Assembly (NCBI RefSeq): GCF_963678635.1 | Contig: NC_087062.1 | Coordinates: 51,492,028-51,556,027 of the forward strand | Direction: 5' to 3' | DNA length: 64,000 bases | Source: Symsagittifera roscoffensis | Lineage: Eukaryota; Xenacoelomorpha; Acoela; Convolutidae | Part shown: piece by piece, positions 33,890 through 44,239 of the stretch | How positions within the stretch are numbered: the stretch's first letter is position 1 | Layout of the letters: each line of letters starts with the position of its first letter | Translations under genes and position numbers: made by a program | The notes under the pieces: model-generated | Databases searched by the model: none | Seen by the model: the letters and a program-made list of their open reading frames with translations, nothing else | What the model was told of the DNA's origin: nothing

Positions 33890-34792
33890 CCCAGGCATTA
33901 TCCCGTTTTTAGTGAAGAACTTTGCATTTGGAATGATTGTAAGCATTTCTGGACTTGGTATGCCCGGCTTGCAAGGCAGTTTCAAGTTCGCAGACATAGA
34001 CAACGGCTTGCAGAAAGGGATTTTGGTACTTTCGCCATCTAAGGTGAGCCAATTTTGAATTGACGGAACAAATTTGTACAGTTGATACTGACATAAGGAA
34101 ACGTGAACATTAGTGTTGAACCTAAGTGCAAGCTCTTTCAACAAAAACTCATAACCGTAGCGAGTTTTGTTACAGAAATGAACCACATTATTTTGAAATG
34201 AACAGAGCCATGCGGACACGGCTTGAAAGATGACTGAAAGACAGCTCTCCCTACAAGGAATGAAATTGGTATCTGTTTTGCAAAACGTTGTGTCGATGTA
34301 AATATTATCAAAATTATGAGCTGCAGCTTCTTGTAAATTGTCGAAAAGATGATTGATTTGCTTCGCATTAACCAATTTGCTATCTGAAATCGCCAGTAAA
34401 AAGAACAGATTTTTCTTTGGAAACTAGTAAGAACATTACTGAACCTGGGCAGTGACCTGCAGGAATAAGGGTGACAGTTAGGGTATGAGATTCGCCCCCT
34501 TCCAATGAAACATTCAATGTTGTCTCATTATTTGAATCGAGAGGTATTATATATGGAGTTAAATGAACATAAAAACGGCAATGCACTCAACAATGCAGCC
34601 GAAACTTTATGACAATAAATTTTCAAATTATAGTGTTTTAACCTTTCGAAGAGCTCAGGCTCATTAAGGCCCACCTTTGTGATCTTTATGACAGTGCGAA
34701 AGAAAATAAAGCTTAAATTTGAGGTTGTCACTATTGAAGCAATCAATTGAAACCCCAGGAAATTCTGATATTGGACCGGCAAATTCTGACAT
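33884..34792 (-). pseudogene. DCLRE1C: Artemis/SNM1C-like beta-CASP nuclease, 5' part, copy A (frame-broken)
   Basis: Artemis is an endonuclease of non-homologous end joining. ATG at 34792-34790 starts a protein collinear with vertebrate Artemis. Metallo-beta-lactamase motifs are visible: SID (motif 1), SHCHKDH (HxHxDH), [11 protein letters not shown] (motif 3 His), FTGDFR (motif 4 Asp), then beta-CASP IDTTFC and KTRYGYEFL. The frame is broken by an extra base just after HxHxDH, a T-run near 34588 that is one base too long, and a 2-base deficit just after FTGDFR (shared with copy B). Homology stops near GIMPGR at 33893. The remaining beta-CASP end and C-terminal tail of Artemis (several hundred residues in vertebrates) are absent; gag leader lies there instead. 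Identity of the family is strong. Confidence 0.85.
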
Positions 34793-36019
34793 AATTAGAG
34801 AAGGGAAAAGGAGGTATGAACAGTGAATTTACAAATTGAGGATTGACGATACTTTTCTATAGTTTTAAAGAAAGGAGAAGACCACCACATTTTGATCGTC
34901 ATGACCGTTTTGAGTGTAAGCATCTGTCCTTGGTTAATTTATACAGCCAAATTTCTATCATTTGTCGCATAATTAAGATTACACGAGTGGATCCGAAAAA
35001 CAATTACACTTAATTTCAGTAGAGCCAATTTTCTTGAATCAAAAAGAAATATTTGGGAATTTTAATTCCACTAACTACAAAAACTAAACAATTTAAATTA
35101 TATGTGCACCAAAATAGAAGATTTCACATCAGGAACCACAGTAGGAAGCACAGCAATTTTGGCACAAAAGACTAACTGATTAAAGTTTTATAGATTTACT
35201 GATAAGTGGGCTGATATGAGTATAATGTGAGGCATACTGTGGTTGACTAAAGAATAGAGTGATAAAGTGAATCTGGCTGAGTGACCCTGATAAAGCTGGT
35301 ACTCTGATAAGTTGGGCATTCCTTTGCTTAGCATTCCTCCTCATCGTCATTCTAATTACTGATAAGTGGAAAAACATTCCGGATAAATACTTGATACTGG
35401 ACGAGCGCTGTTGAGTGACGGCTAAAAACACAATTTTCTAAAAAACTAGTCATAAAAAAATTTTGTAATACCTTTTTGTAATTGGGATTTTGAACCATTA
35501 AATGGACGTTGATTGACTGTAACTGACTCTGAATGACTCTGATAAAGCTGAAAAGTGACTCCGATATGGCTGTCTGATAAAAGCACTCTGATTGACTGAA
35601 TGACTGGAGTGACTAAAGTGACTCCGGCTGATTGAATGATACTGGAAGAGCGCTGTTGAGTGACGGCCGAAAAAACAGTTTTCTAATAAGCCAGTCAGAA
35701 AACATTTTTCTTAAACTTCTTTAGATTTGAGTTTTTGATTATTTGAAGTGACTGGAAAAAGACTGGAGATTGACTGGAGTGACTAAAGTGACTCAATGAT
35801 GAAGGATACAAGCGGTGCTGATACGAGCGCTGTTGAGTGACGGCTGAAAAAAACAGTTTTCCAATAAACTAGTCAATTAATATTTTAGTAATATATTTTG
35901 AGATTTGAGATTTTGAACCTTTCCTGATAAATTAGGGTATTCTGTCTGAACGGCATACTGTATTACACTGTCTGTACACACTGTAGCATACTCCACGGCT
36001 AAAAATAGAAAAAATTTCA
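34793..36019. repeat. Noncoding region with four degenerate repeats around a GAGCGCTGTTGAGTGACGG core
   Basis: From 35395 on, a unit of about 165-245 bp recurs: GAGCGCTGTTGAGTGACGG, an AAAACA.TTTTC block, ACTAGTCA, then TTTTGTAATA...GATTTTGAACC. The core is at about 35402, 35648 and 35826, and a weaker fourth copy (CTCCACGGCTAAAAA) near 35990. Between cores the DNA is rich in TGACT/CTGATAA words. 34793-35390 holds no gene I can see and lies upstream of the Artemis start, so it may include its promoter. Confidence 0.7.
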
Positions 36020-36500
36020 TTAACTAGTCAAAAAAAAATTTAGTAATATATTTTGAGATTTTGAACCTTCAGGATGAGGGTCCGACCCCAGGCTGGGATG
36101 ACCCAGCGCTTCTGGCGCGTCCTCGCCCCGGGCCCGACTTAGCAGGTTTGCAGTCGCGAAGACTACCGTCGCTGCTCGTCCGCGACTTCGACCCCGCCCG
36201 CTTGCCCAATTATAGGGCATGTCGTCATCACTCGAGAAGACCTCTTCGACTCGCCCATCCCAGACCACAGCGTGCCCGCGACAGCGACCCCGCACTTAGG
36301 AGAACGCAAGATTGTCCAAGGCAGTGTTATCCTCCTAGTCACTGCCCGCGAGCAGTTCAAAGTCGGAGACACTCCTCAGTTGCTCCGGTTCCGACTCCGA
36401 GTCGGAGTCACGGTATGGCATCACTGTCTCGAATTTCATTTGGTCTCCTCCCTCCTCATTGTCATCCTCGTCATGTGTATCCTCGTCCGTGTCAGAGGAA
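36020..36500 (-). pseudogene. Acidic/RG-rich hypothetical ORF, copy A (premature stop)
   Basis: A GC-rich island in AT-rich DNA. After a possible acceptor (TTCGTTTAG at 36501-36509) the minus strand reads an acidic Ser-rich peptide (SSDTDEDTHDEDDNEEGG, later DSDSESEPEQLRSVSDFELL). TAG at 36337-36335 replaces a Glu codon that is intact in copy B (GSDEEDN). After TAA at 36297-36295 the same frame continues with a basic RG-rich part (FSSDDDMPYN, GRGRSRGR). It may be the acidic exon of a neighbouring gene or an independent gene. No family recognised. Confidence 0.4.
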
Positions 36501-36666
36501 CTAAACGAAGGTAAAATATGATCGATATGGAGGAAGGGTTGGATGCTCTTTTGTGGTTTATAATGGGAAGGTTCAAGTTAGTGATCAAAGGTGGAAAAAA
36601 GAGGTTGTTCACATGGCACCAGGCTTAGTTAGTTTACCATGCAATAAACAAGGTCAAAAGCAATAG

Positions 36667-36869
36667 TTACATCCGCGGCATGAACGAGTAGAAAGGCGGC
36701 AAGTCCTGCCGACAGAAGGGGCACTTTGGATGAGGCTCATCCTGCACCTTCCGCCAGCAGACAAAGCACAGCTTGTGCTCCACATCCGCATCGTGTATCT
36801 TGTACAAATGCCGTCCATCACGATAGCAGATGGTGCACAATTCACTATCAGTAGTCGCATTCACGTTTT
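36667..36869 (-). CDS. Orphan C-terminal RING exon, MDM2/MDM4-like, copy A
   Basis: The exon begins after an acceptor (GAATTTCAG) and ends in TAA 14 residues after the last zinc ligand, as in MDM2 where the RING is C-terminal. Ligand spacing C-x2-C-x10-H-x5-H-x2-C-x2-C-x11-C-x2-C (CTIC...KIH.....HKLCFVC...CPFCRQ) resembles the unusual C2H2C4 RING of MDM2/MDM4 more than ordinary C3HC4. MDM2-type RINGs act as E3 ubiquitin ligases, often as dimers through the C-terminal tail. The first codon lacks one base and no in-frame ATG precedes the RING, so upstream exons are required; none was found before the JmjC gene's stop 175 bp away. It could be an alternative last exon of that gene. Copy B is equally intact. 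Confidence 0.6.
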
Positions 36870-37044
36870 CTGAAATTCAGTAATTCAGTTAGTTACTCAT
36901 ACTGCATTCTAAAAGTTAGAATCACATTTCATTTTATAGAAAAAAAAACTGTTTTTAAAAAATTAATTAATAAATCTAGTCATTAAAATATCAATTAATA
37001 AAAACTGTCCCGATTATATGTTTGATTGTGGTATTAGAAAGTCT

Positions 37045-39990
37045 TCAGGCCCTTTTGACTGATATTTGGGCAGGCAAAGCCCCCACTGGCAATTCTCCGC
37101 ATGACCCACGGCGGTGTTGGAAGAGACTGTCCATCTCTTCTTTACTCGCCAGCCTTTCCTTAGTTGTTGGCTTAAAATACAAATTTATCAAAGTTAGCAT
37201 GAGAAGTTAAAGTGAGTTTTTGGGATGAATTAAGCATTTAGTATACGGGATGACAAAACTCAATTTTGGGATCAATTGAGTATTTCAAAATATGCGATTA
37301 AACTGGGTGCAGTTTTTGGGATACGGAAGTATTTATTTCGGTATTTGGGATGAAATTCGGCCAGAGAAACTTACGTAAATTATTCTGGCAAGCTGGTTAT
37401 CTAAGGCTTTGTCCTGCGCTTTCAGACTTCTCCAGACTTCCTCCAAATCTTCTAATTCTTGCGGCGGGATTGTGTCTCTGGTGCTATAAAAAAATACCTT
37501 TCTCTATTTTCATTTATTTCGACAAAAATGTATCAGTTTAATCTTTGATACTAACAACAGATGCACCATAAGCTCAATCAGAGCCGTTATCGGAAAAGCA
37601 GGGTAGCAGCTGCTGAAGGGCTCTTCGTCTTTCCGCTCATATCTAAAACTTCTGGCAGCCGTCAGCAGGTGTCCACGATGAATGAAATTGACACCCAGAG
37701 CCACTGACTCTGAAAACGTTTCAACCATGTGTATCATGCCAGCTGGCATAACAAGCTCCTGGCGCTCCGTCAGAATAATTTTCTGACACCCTCCAGCATA
37801 ACAGCGAGGGTCATCCCTGGGAAACATCGGTTTTCAATACATAGATTGCTGCATCAGATATTCCTGGAATATCTGCTTGTTCTTGATCGACGGGTCCGTC
37901 AAATAAATTGTTTTGCAGCCTGAAAGAAAAACTAAATGGAACATAATGTGCACCAAACTTTGTTTAACCTTTCACTAAAAAGTACATCACAGATGTACCG
38001 GAGAAATCATGGTGAAATGGTGTTATTGCATTAGCCTGCGACAACAGCCGGTAGCTTGACTCCTTCGTCGGTACTTCTGTCTTCTCCAATTTTTTTATGT
38101 GTGTGTCCCAACGACTCATTCTTGACTGCCTTTGGGACAGAGTTGAATTTCGTGGCGGCCGACAAGGAAGCATCAGCATCAATGATATTCCAGAACATTG
38201 GCGGCATTGATCGGAGCAAAGTTTGAACATCAGCTGGCTAAATTGATTGTATATATTCCTAGGATTGAACACAAATGTGAGGTTGAACCTATTTGAAAAC
38301 TGGAGTATTATTGGGAGTCTAATTACTTTACAAACTGATTACCTTTTCCTTTAAGATGTACGGTCTAGCTCTGAGTTCCTCGGGGTATTCCTTCAAAATT
38401 TCGTCAGTCAAATTTTTTGCATACATTTGGCTGTCAAACTGGCAACTATCCGCTAGTCGGCTTCTGAACCCTTTGATGGATTTAGCCGATGGAACTAATA
38501 AAGCTCCTTGTTGGCCACTAAACCAGTCTGACTGGATCCAGTTGACAAGATCAACCGCAGGCACGCACTGTATTAGACTTGAGGCAGGCATGATCTAACA
38601 AACTACCCAAAAAAGATGATCGAAACTTAATTATAACGACTTTGAGATAGTTTTAGGTTCAGGTGCTTACTTGCGAACGTTTCCTTTTTAGTTTGCCATG
38701 GTCAATTGGAGGTAACATGTCAATCTGACTGGCACTCGCGCTACGAAAGCTGCCTGATACCACGGCAAAACTCTGTGGTTTTTCCCAAAGAGCTTTTGGT
38801 TTCTGTATCCGCACCAGAAGAGGTCGTTCATTTGTTCTCAGATCTGCTTCAACCAGACTATGAAGTGGCGAAATGGAGCCTGATAGAGGTAAGGGCGAAA
38901 CGAACTCTGGTACGATAGGAAGTGGATCTGGACTCAGACACGATCCATTCGGTACCTCGGGAAGTGGTACAATCCTAATTGGCGCAGCTGGCGCACCGAT
39001 GGGCAATTTGGCGCACCAATGGGTGACTTCCGAGGTATGTTCATCGATATTACTTGTCACTCCTGGAGCGGTAACTGTAGTACCAACAGTATCTGGAGCA
39101 GTGCCGTTGGAGCAGTGCCCTTGTTCGTTGATAGTACTTGTCACTTCTGGAGCAGTAACTGTAGTACCAACAGAAACTGGAGCAGTGCCATTGGAGATTT
39201 TGCCGTCATTCAGTGAAGTAGAGTGCTAAAACAGTGATGTCGATTTATTTGCAGAATATTATATAAATTAAAAAAGGTGTTTTGTTACATACAATTCGAA
39301 TGGTCAAAATGGGTTCCTCGTCCCCCGGCTCCGATTTGCACCAAAACGTCGCCAAATGTTCCTGTTTGTACCCGCTCGTCGCATTATGCCCATTTGTGCA
39401 CGGCTTATGTTTGTTCCAGGAGGTCTTTGTGCTCGTCGTCTTGGTCTTGGTCGTCTTTCTGCTGGTTCCCAACGCATTTCTTACGGTAGTCCGTCTCGTC
39501 ATCTGCCTCTTTGTCGCTGTCGTGATAGAGTCTAGTTGCGCAGACGTGGACTGAATTATTTGGCTTAGTGCTAGAACAGTTTGAATATGAGGTCAATAAA
39601 CATATCTTTCTTAAATCTAATTTCAAAAGCACACAACTTCACTCACACTGACCATCGCCGATTTCATCCTCGCCGATCAAATTTGCCCTCTGCTGCGCTC
39701 TGAATGGTAATTGGCACCCCTCATAAGTATCCCGCACAAAGTTTTAACTTTTCTTAGTGGGAGAGAGCAGCTTTCGTTCGAGCCCAGATCATCGATTGGC
39801 TCTTATTCTCTCCCAGCATCCAGGCGACAACACATGCTCTGCAGTTCTGTAGCAGTCGCTGAAGCCCTCCGTGCCACAGAACATGCAAGTCAGTTTCTGC
39901 AGTTTCAGTTTTACATCCCTCTTCTGGCATCGCTTTTCAGCAAAATGGCGGACCATGTTGTTCTTTTTTGCGAAAATTGTAGGTTGCACT
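37045..39990 (-). CDS. JmjC-domain protein of KDM2/KDM7 type, multi-exon, copy A (possibly pseudogene)
   Basis: Exons supported by GT..AG and phase on the minus strand: 39570-39293, 39225-38671, 38594-38343, 38237-37969, 37919-37556, 37483-37375, 37170-37045 (stop). A probable exon lies near 39705-39646 (donor CAGT|GTGAGT) and a Cys-rich exon at 39990-39789 (CMFCG...CYRTAEHVLSPGC) has an unresolved donor. JmjC domains are Fe(II)/2-oxoglutarate oxygenases, often histone lysine demethylases. Iron ligands are HxD in FHHDF and the His of VNFIHRG; GTSVMYF and PAGMIHMV align with KDM2/KDM7. The N-terminal part is basic/Ser-Thr-rich with a two-fold internal repeat (NGTAP..VGTTVTAP). Two defects: a 7-A run near 38093 makes exon 38237-37969 one base too long for its flanking phases, and TGA at about 37836 sits where Trp is plausible. 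Confidence 0.8.
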
Positions 39991-40432
39991 CTGGAAATGA
40001 ACAGAAAAAGAAAATCAGTCTAAGAAAGGATTAATATTTAGACAGTAAAATTTTTTTCACATTATCGATTTTGTTACAAAACTTAGTATGCGGACTATAA
40101 TCAGGCTATGACATCGTTAGCCCTCGTTACAAATGCAAAACCCTCCATACAAAATGTGAGGTGGGGGAAATTGAATCATAAGTGAGGTGGGGGAAAAGGA
40201 AAAAGATCCAATAATTTTAGTGGAATCGGCAAATTCTTAATCACTATCTATATCTTTTTTAGAAACCAGGATCAAATACTTTAGAACCTTTGCCACATCA
40301 AATTTGTGATACCCTTTAGGATGTGAAACCGGTAACTCAATTGTGAAATGCAAGCCTTAAATTTTATTATGATATACATTAAAAAAAAAAAATAATTGTG
40401 ATGCACGTTTACTTTATTGTTTTAAAAACATC

Positions 40433-40503
40433 CTGCAGAGGTGCGGATTCGATCCCCTAACCTCTTGTTTGGGAGGCATATTCTTTACCTCCAGGCCATC
40501 AGA
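40433..40503 (-). repeat. tRNA-like (SINE-head-like) sequence, copy A
   Basis: On the minus strand TGGCCTGGAGGTAAAGA resembles an A box and GGATCGAATCC a B box, at tRNA spacing, with an anticodon-arm-like CCTC...GAGG between. The acceptor stem does not pair and the T stem has mismatches, so it is not a working tRNA. About 40 bases further a T-run occurs (A-run at 40380-40392 on +), fitting a short Pol III-derived SINE. Confidence 0.55.
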
Positions 40504-41096
40504 CCCATTAGTATTCTAAGATAAACGTTAAGAATCATGATAATCCTACTTTTCCACTCAAAGCCAGTCATATATCGGGTTGATCGGTAATGATTAAAGG
40601 AAATCAAATCGAAAACACAACCGAATCAGATCTGAAAGTAATTTTAATTTCAATTGATAGGGTCAACCGCGGTTTTTCAATCCTAAAAAATCAATTTTCA
40701 AGAAATAATAATTTAAATTAAAATACTTGATGGCATATTCGTTACAAGGTACCATAAAGAGAAGAAAATAACAGGATCCAAAATCGCGGAAACTTGTTTC
40801 GATGATTTTAGAAAATCCAAGCATAGATCAACTGATCTATGTGTTGATTTTCCGAAAGTCATGGTTCTGAAACACATGTTTTTATCACATGTTTTTTAAA
40901 ATGGCCGTAATTTATGTTGATTTGGTGAATAACTGGTGACTGCAGATGATTAGCTTGTTATAGTGTGAACTCTCTTTTTTTCATCCTAAGTCGCAAATAA
41001 TGTTGCGACAAAATATAACCTTTGTAGCGACCCGGGTTGTCCATCATAAGGCGCAACCCGGGAATATCACCCTATAAAATTAACTACCCCCACCCC
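40504..41096. other. AT-rich interval, no gene
   Basis: Only unsupported short frames. It contains a near-palindromic ATAGATCAACTGATCTAT at about 40823 and GCGACCCGGGTTG...GCGCAACCCGGG pairs near 41032-41063 able to form a hairpin. 39991-40432, upstream of the JmjC gene, likewise holds nothing beyond a doubled GTGAGGTGGGGGAAA motif. Confidence 0.4.
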
Positions 41097-41829
41097 ATTT
41101 TAAAATCCCAAATACTGATTATAGTTCGCTGCAGTTCTGCAAAATCCCAAATACTGATTATAGTTCGTTGCAGTTCTGCTAAATTCCAAATACTGACAAA
41201 ATCCTAATTACTGACCAAAAGTTCTGCAATTGCAAAACTTTTTGTCAGTAATTGGGATTTTGTCAATATTTAGAATTTTGTCAGTACTTTGGTTTTTGTC
41301 AGTAATTGGGATTTTTTCAGTATTTGGTAATTTGTCAGTAATTGGGATTTTGTCAATATTTGGGATTTTGTCAGCATTTGGGATTTTGTCATTAAAAGGA
41401 TTTTGCCAGTATTTGGGATTTTGTCAGTGTTTGGGATTTTGTCAGTTTTGGGAATTTGTCAGTATTTGGGATTTTGTCAGTAATTCGGATTTTGTCAGCA
41501 TTTGGGATTTTGTCAGTAATTGGGGTTTTGCCAGTGTTTTGGATTTTGTCAGTGTTTGGGATTTTGTCAGGATTGGGATTTTGTCAGTATTTGGGATTTT
41601 GTCAGTAATTGGGATTTTGTCAGTATTTGGGATTTTGACAGCAGTTGGGATTTTGTCAGTATTTGGGATTTTTTCAGAAATTGGGATTTTGCCAGTATTT
41701 GGTATTTTATCAGTAATTGGGATTTTGTCAGTAATTGGGGTTTTGCCAGTGTTTGGGATTTTATCATTGTTTGGAATTTTGTCAGGATTGGGATTTTGTC
41801 AGTAATTGGGATTTTGCCAGTATTTGGGA
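41097..41829 (+). repeat. 18-bp minisatellite with inverted head (foldback), copy A
   Basis: From about 41240 onward, roughly 33 units of TTTTGTCAGTAATTGGGA and the variant with TATTTGGGA. Before it, 41097-41225 carries the same unit inverted (AAATCCCAAATACTGAC). The two orientations meet at GTTCTGCAATTGCAAAAC (41220-41240), giving a foldback with arms of about 40 bp. Because 18 is a multiple of three the + strand stays open for 191 codons (repeats such as VSIWDF); I regard that as a by-product. Confidence 0.9.
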
Positions 41830-42249
41830 GATTCCAATAATGAGAACATACGTGATTTAAATTTTGTGTATTTTTTCGGGGAGGTTGATTTGTTCTTTGT
41901 TTGTGAGCATAATTATAATTATGTTCTGCAAAGGTGTTTCTTGTGAATGATTTTCGTGTTTTTGACGGTATTGTCATTGGTCTATATGTTTGATAATCCA
42001 TATGTGAATAGTTTGGAGCAACCGAAGGTTTAACGGTTGATTGTAAGGTTACTTGTGCCAGTGAAGTATTTGTATTTCTTGGTGTTGTTAAATTTGGGTG
42101 TATTGTTGAAATACTTTGTTGTGTAGTTGTTGTTGTTTGGACAATTTCTTCATTTATGAAGTGTAATGGTGTTTGAATATCTTGTTGTGTAAGATTTCTA
42201 GTTCCATTAAGATTTTCATTGTGTATGACGGTCGAATTTAAACTGTTTA
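41830..42249 (-). pseudogene. Gag fragment of different preservation between the two duplications
   Basis: Minus-strand gag N-terminal region homologous to 32118-32370, preceded by about 160 bp found nowhere else in the window. Here the frame reads QQSISTIHPNLTTPRNTNTS continuously into the AQVTLQST block, whereas copies I-III have a different sequence and a frame break at that point. It meets the minisatellite at 41829/41830 with 4-5 bp of shared GGGAG, and copy III gag at about 42250 inside a shared ATTGTTTGATAG. Confidence 0.75.
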
Positions 42250-44239
42250 TTGTTTGATAGTTTCATTTGGTAATCTGCGAATTTCATTACATAAAACTCT
42301 TTGGTGTTGTTTATTTCTTTCGGAGTCAAACATTTTTGAAAATTATTGTGTACATCTTTTCCAGTCTGATTTTATTTTTATAGGTAATACTGAAAACCAT
42401 TTTTGAGCTGCGCCATCTAAGGTTGTTTGTATCAATGCTGTGCGTCTATGTATCCAATTTTGATGTAGTGGCGTATTAATTGGTTCAGGTCCTATATTTA
42501 AAATTAAATTTGCTGTTACTGCATTTAAATAATCTTCTACAGAATATTCAGGGTCTGTTCCTGTAAATACCATCAGTGGTACATTGGATGTTATTGATGA
42601 TCCACCCACGAGGTATGGATTCATTGTCATCTGTAGTGATTCTGCGGCATTTGACATTTGCGAAAAATTTGAAAGTTGATTTTTTGTTATTTCGTGTTGC
42701 TGAAGGTAATATGGAAGCGGTGTTTCATTTTGCATTTGAGTTGGTTGATAAGAATGCATTGACATTGGATTTTGTGGTTGCATTTGGTTGAAAAGATTGT
42801 GTGTTAAATGGATTTTGTATATGCATTTGTTGTGGATGTTGTACATCTGTTGGGTTTTGTGGGTAAATTTTCATGTTTCGAGATGGTTGAGGTTGTCGTG
42901 GTCTTTGTGTGCGATATTCTTTAGTATATGGTGCAAAAATATCTGGTTGGTGATAGTCATTTTCATCGGATGATAAATAGTTTGTATTAAATGGTTAATG
43001 TTGGTTATTTTTATTTTGTTGGAAGAGGTTGTGGATTAACTGGGAAATTTACTGAATTTGTTGATGTTTTCGGGAGCTTCCAATAATGAGAACATACGTG
43101 ATTTAAATTTTTTGTATTTTTTCGGGGAGGTTGATTTGTTCTTTGTTTGTGAGCATAATTATAATTATGTTCTGCAAAGGTGTTTCTTGTGAATGATTTT
43201 CGTGTTTTTGACGGTATTGTCATTGGTCTATATGTTTGATAATCCATATGTGAATAGTTTGGAGCAACCGAAGGTTTAACGGTTGATTGTAAGGTTACTT
43301 GTGCCACTGAAGTATTTGTATTTCTTGGTGTTTGGATGTTTCAGTTGGTGAAATACTTTGAAATTCTGTTTTTTCTAATATAGAGATATAGGTATATATT
43401 ATTGCAAAAACTTCATTAGTGAATATAGAGTTTGCTCTTTGTGAATTATGATATTGTATGCTTTTGATATATTCTAGGAATACTTTTGAAAATTCTAATT
43501 CAAGATTATCTGTTTGAATTACATATTTACGATGATTCGTATTTGGTGTGCTGAATTCTATGGTGTAGATTCCATATTGTTGTGTTAAGTTACATATGTC
43601 TTTCAAATAATGTTCAATAACTTGTCTTTTGATTTTTACATTTGGGAATTCTGCTTTGCATGGACTGATTCCGGGTTCAAACAAATTTACGAGTAAATTC
43701 CTGCAAAAATCATGTTGCCCTCTATCATCGGGTGAATCTATGAGGAAGGGGTAAACCTCATCGTCATCTGGACTATCGTCACTTTGAGTGTGCCTGATTT
43801 TTTCGTTTGATGACTGTTAATATATAGTTATCAATGTGTCTAATTGGTTGATTCCAGTTATACAGGTGTACTGGTTTGTGTTTGTATTGCTTTTTTATTC
43901 TTCTTTTTCCTCTTTTTGATGAATTTGAAGTTGTTTCTGAATCGGAAAAATATAATTGATCGTGAATGGGACAATTTTTATCAATTGATTCTTTTAATTT
44001 GTAGAGTTTATCTAAACTGCTGGCTTCTGATTCAGAAAATGCGTTTCTATTTATTGAAAATCTTTTTCGTGTGATTTGTCTTTGTTTGTTTATATTTTTT
44101 CTTTTGTTGTTTGTCGTTTTGTTCTAATGTATCCAACTGTTTGTATATGAGGTGTGATTACAAGGTCGTATTTTTTGTTATCTATTTCACAGTTGTGTAA
44201 AACGATTGTTTGTTTGTTTCCTAGATTTTTAAATGACAT
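42250..44239 (-). pseudogene. Retroelement gag, copy III (N-terminal to mid-capsid)
   Basis: Same gag as copies I and II from ATG at 44239 to NETIKQ, where the duplication border cuts capsid. The TAA in capsid (42345-42343) is shared. Unlike I and II, the N-terminal block 43684-43295 reads through VNLFEPG (TTG where I and II have TAG), so copy III is less damaged there. Its possible start Met at about 43798 is lost (ATC for ATG). Confidence 0.8.

Larger units (their letters stand above)
31297..41829. repeat. Segmental duplication, copy A (about 10.5 kb)
   Basis: Direct-repeat partner of 42250-52800. It contains the gag N-terminal part, leader, Artemis-like gene piece, acidic and RING ORFs, JmjC gene, tRNA-like repeat and the 18-bp minisatellite. 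The retroelement part is almost identical between copies, while the host part carries many SNPs and small indels. Confidence 0.9.

Noticed and set aside
36061-36504. 147-codon + strand Arg/Pro-rich ORF
   Set aside because: Arises from GC-rich antisense of the acidic/RG frame; the opposite strand has the better composition and an acceptor-like site.
23824-37840. Alternative genetic code reading TAA/TAG/TGA as sense, suggested by stops at Gln- and Trp-like positions
   Set aside because: TAG against TTG between gag copies shows ordinary nonsense mutation, TGA in RNase H replaces a Gly-like site, and TAA/TGA end the intact ORFs.
39711-40034. 107-codon + strand ORF, repeated at 50583-50852
   Set aside because: Overlaps the Cys-rich minus-strand exon, and the two copies differ in frame at the end.
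40433-40503. Functional tRNA gene
   Set aside because: Acceptor stem does not pair and the T stem has mismatches; kept only as a SINE-like repeat.
41230-41805. 191-codon + strand frame made of FxxSVIGIL / VSIWDF repeats
   Set aside because: An 18-bp repeat keeps frames open in multiples of three; several frames are open at once and no start context or conservation supports a protein.
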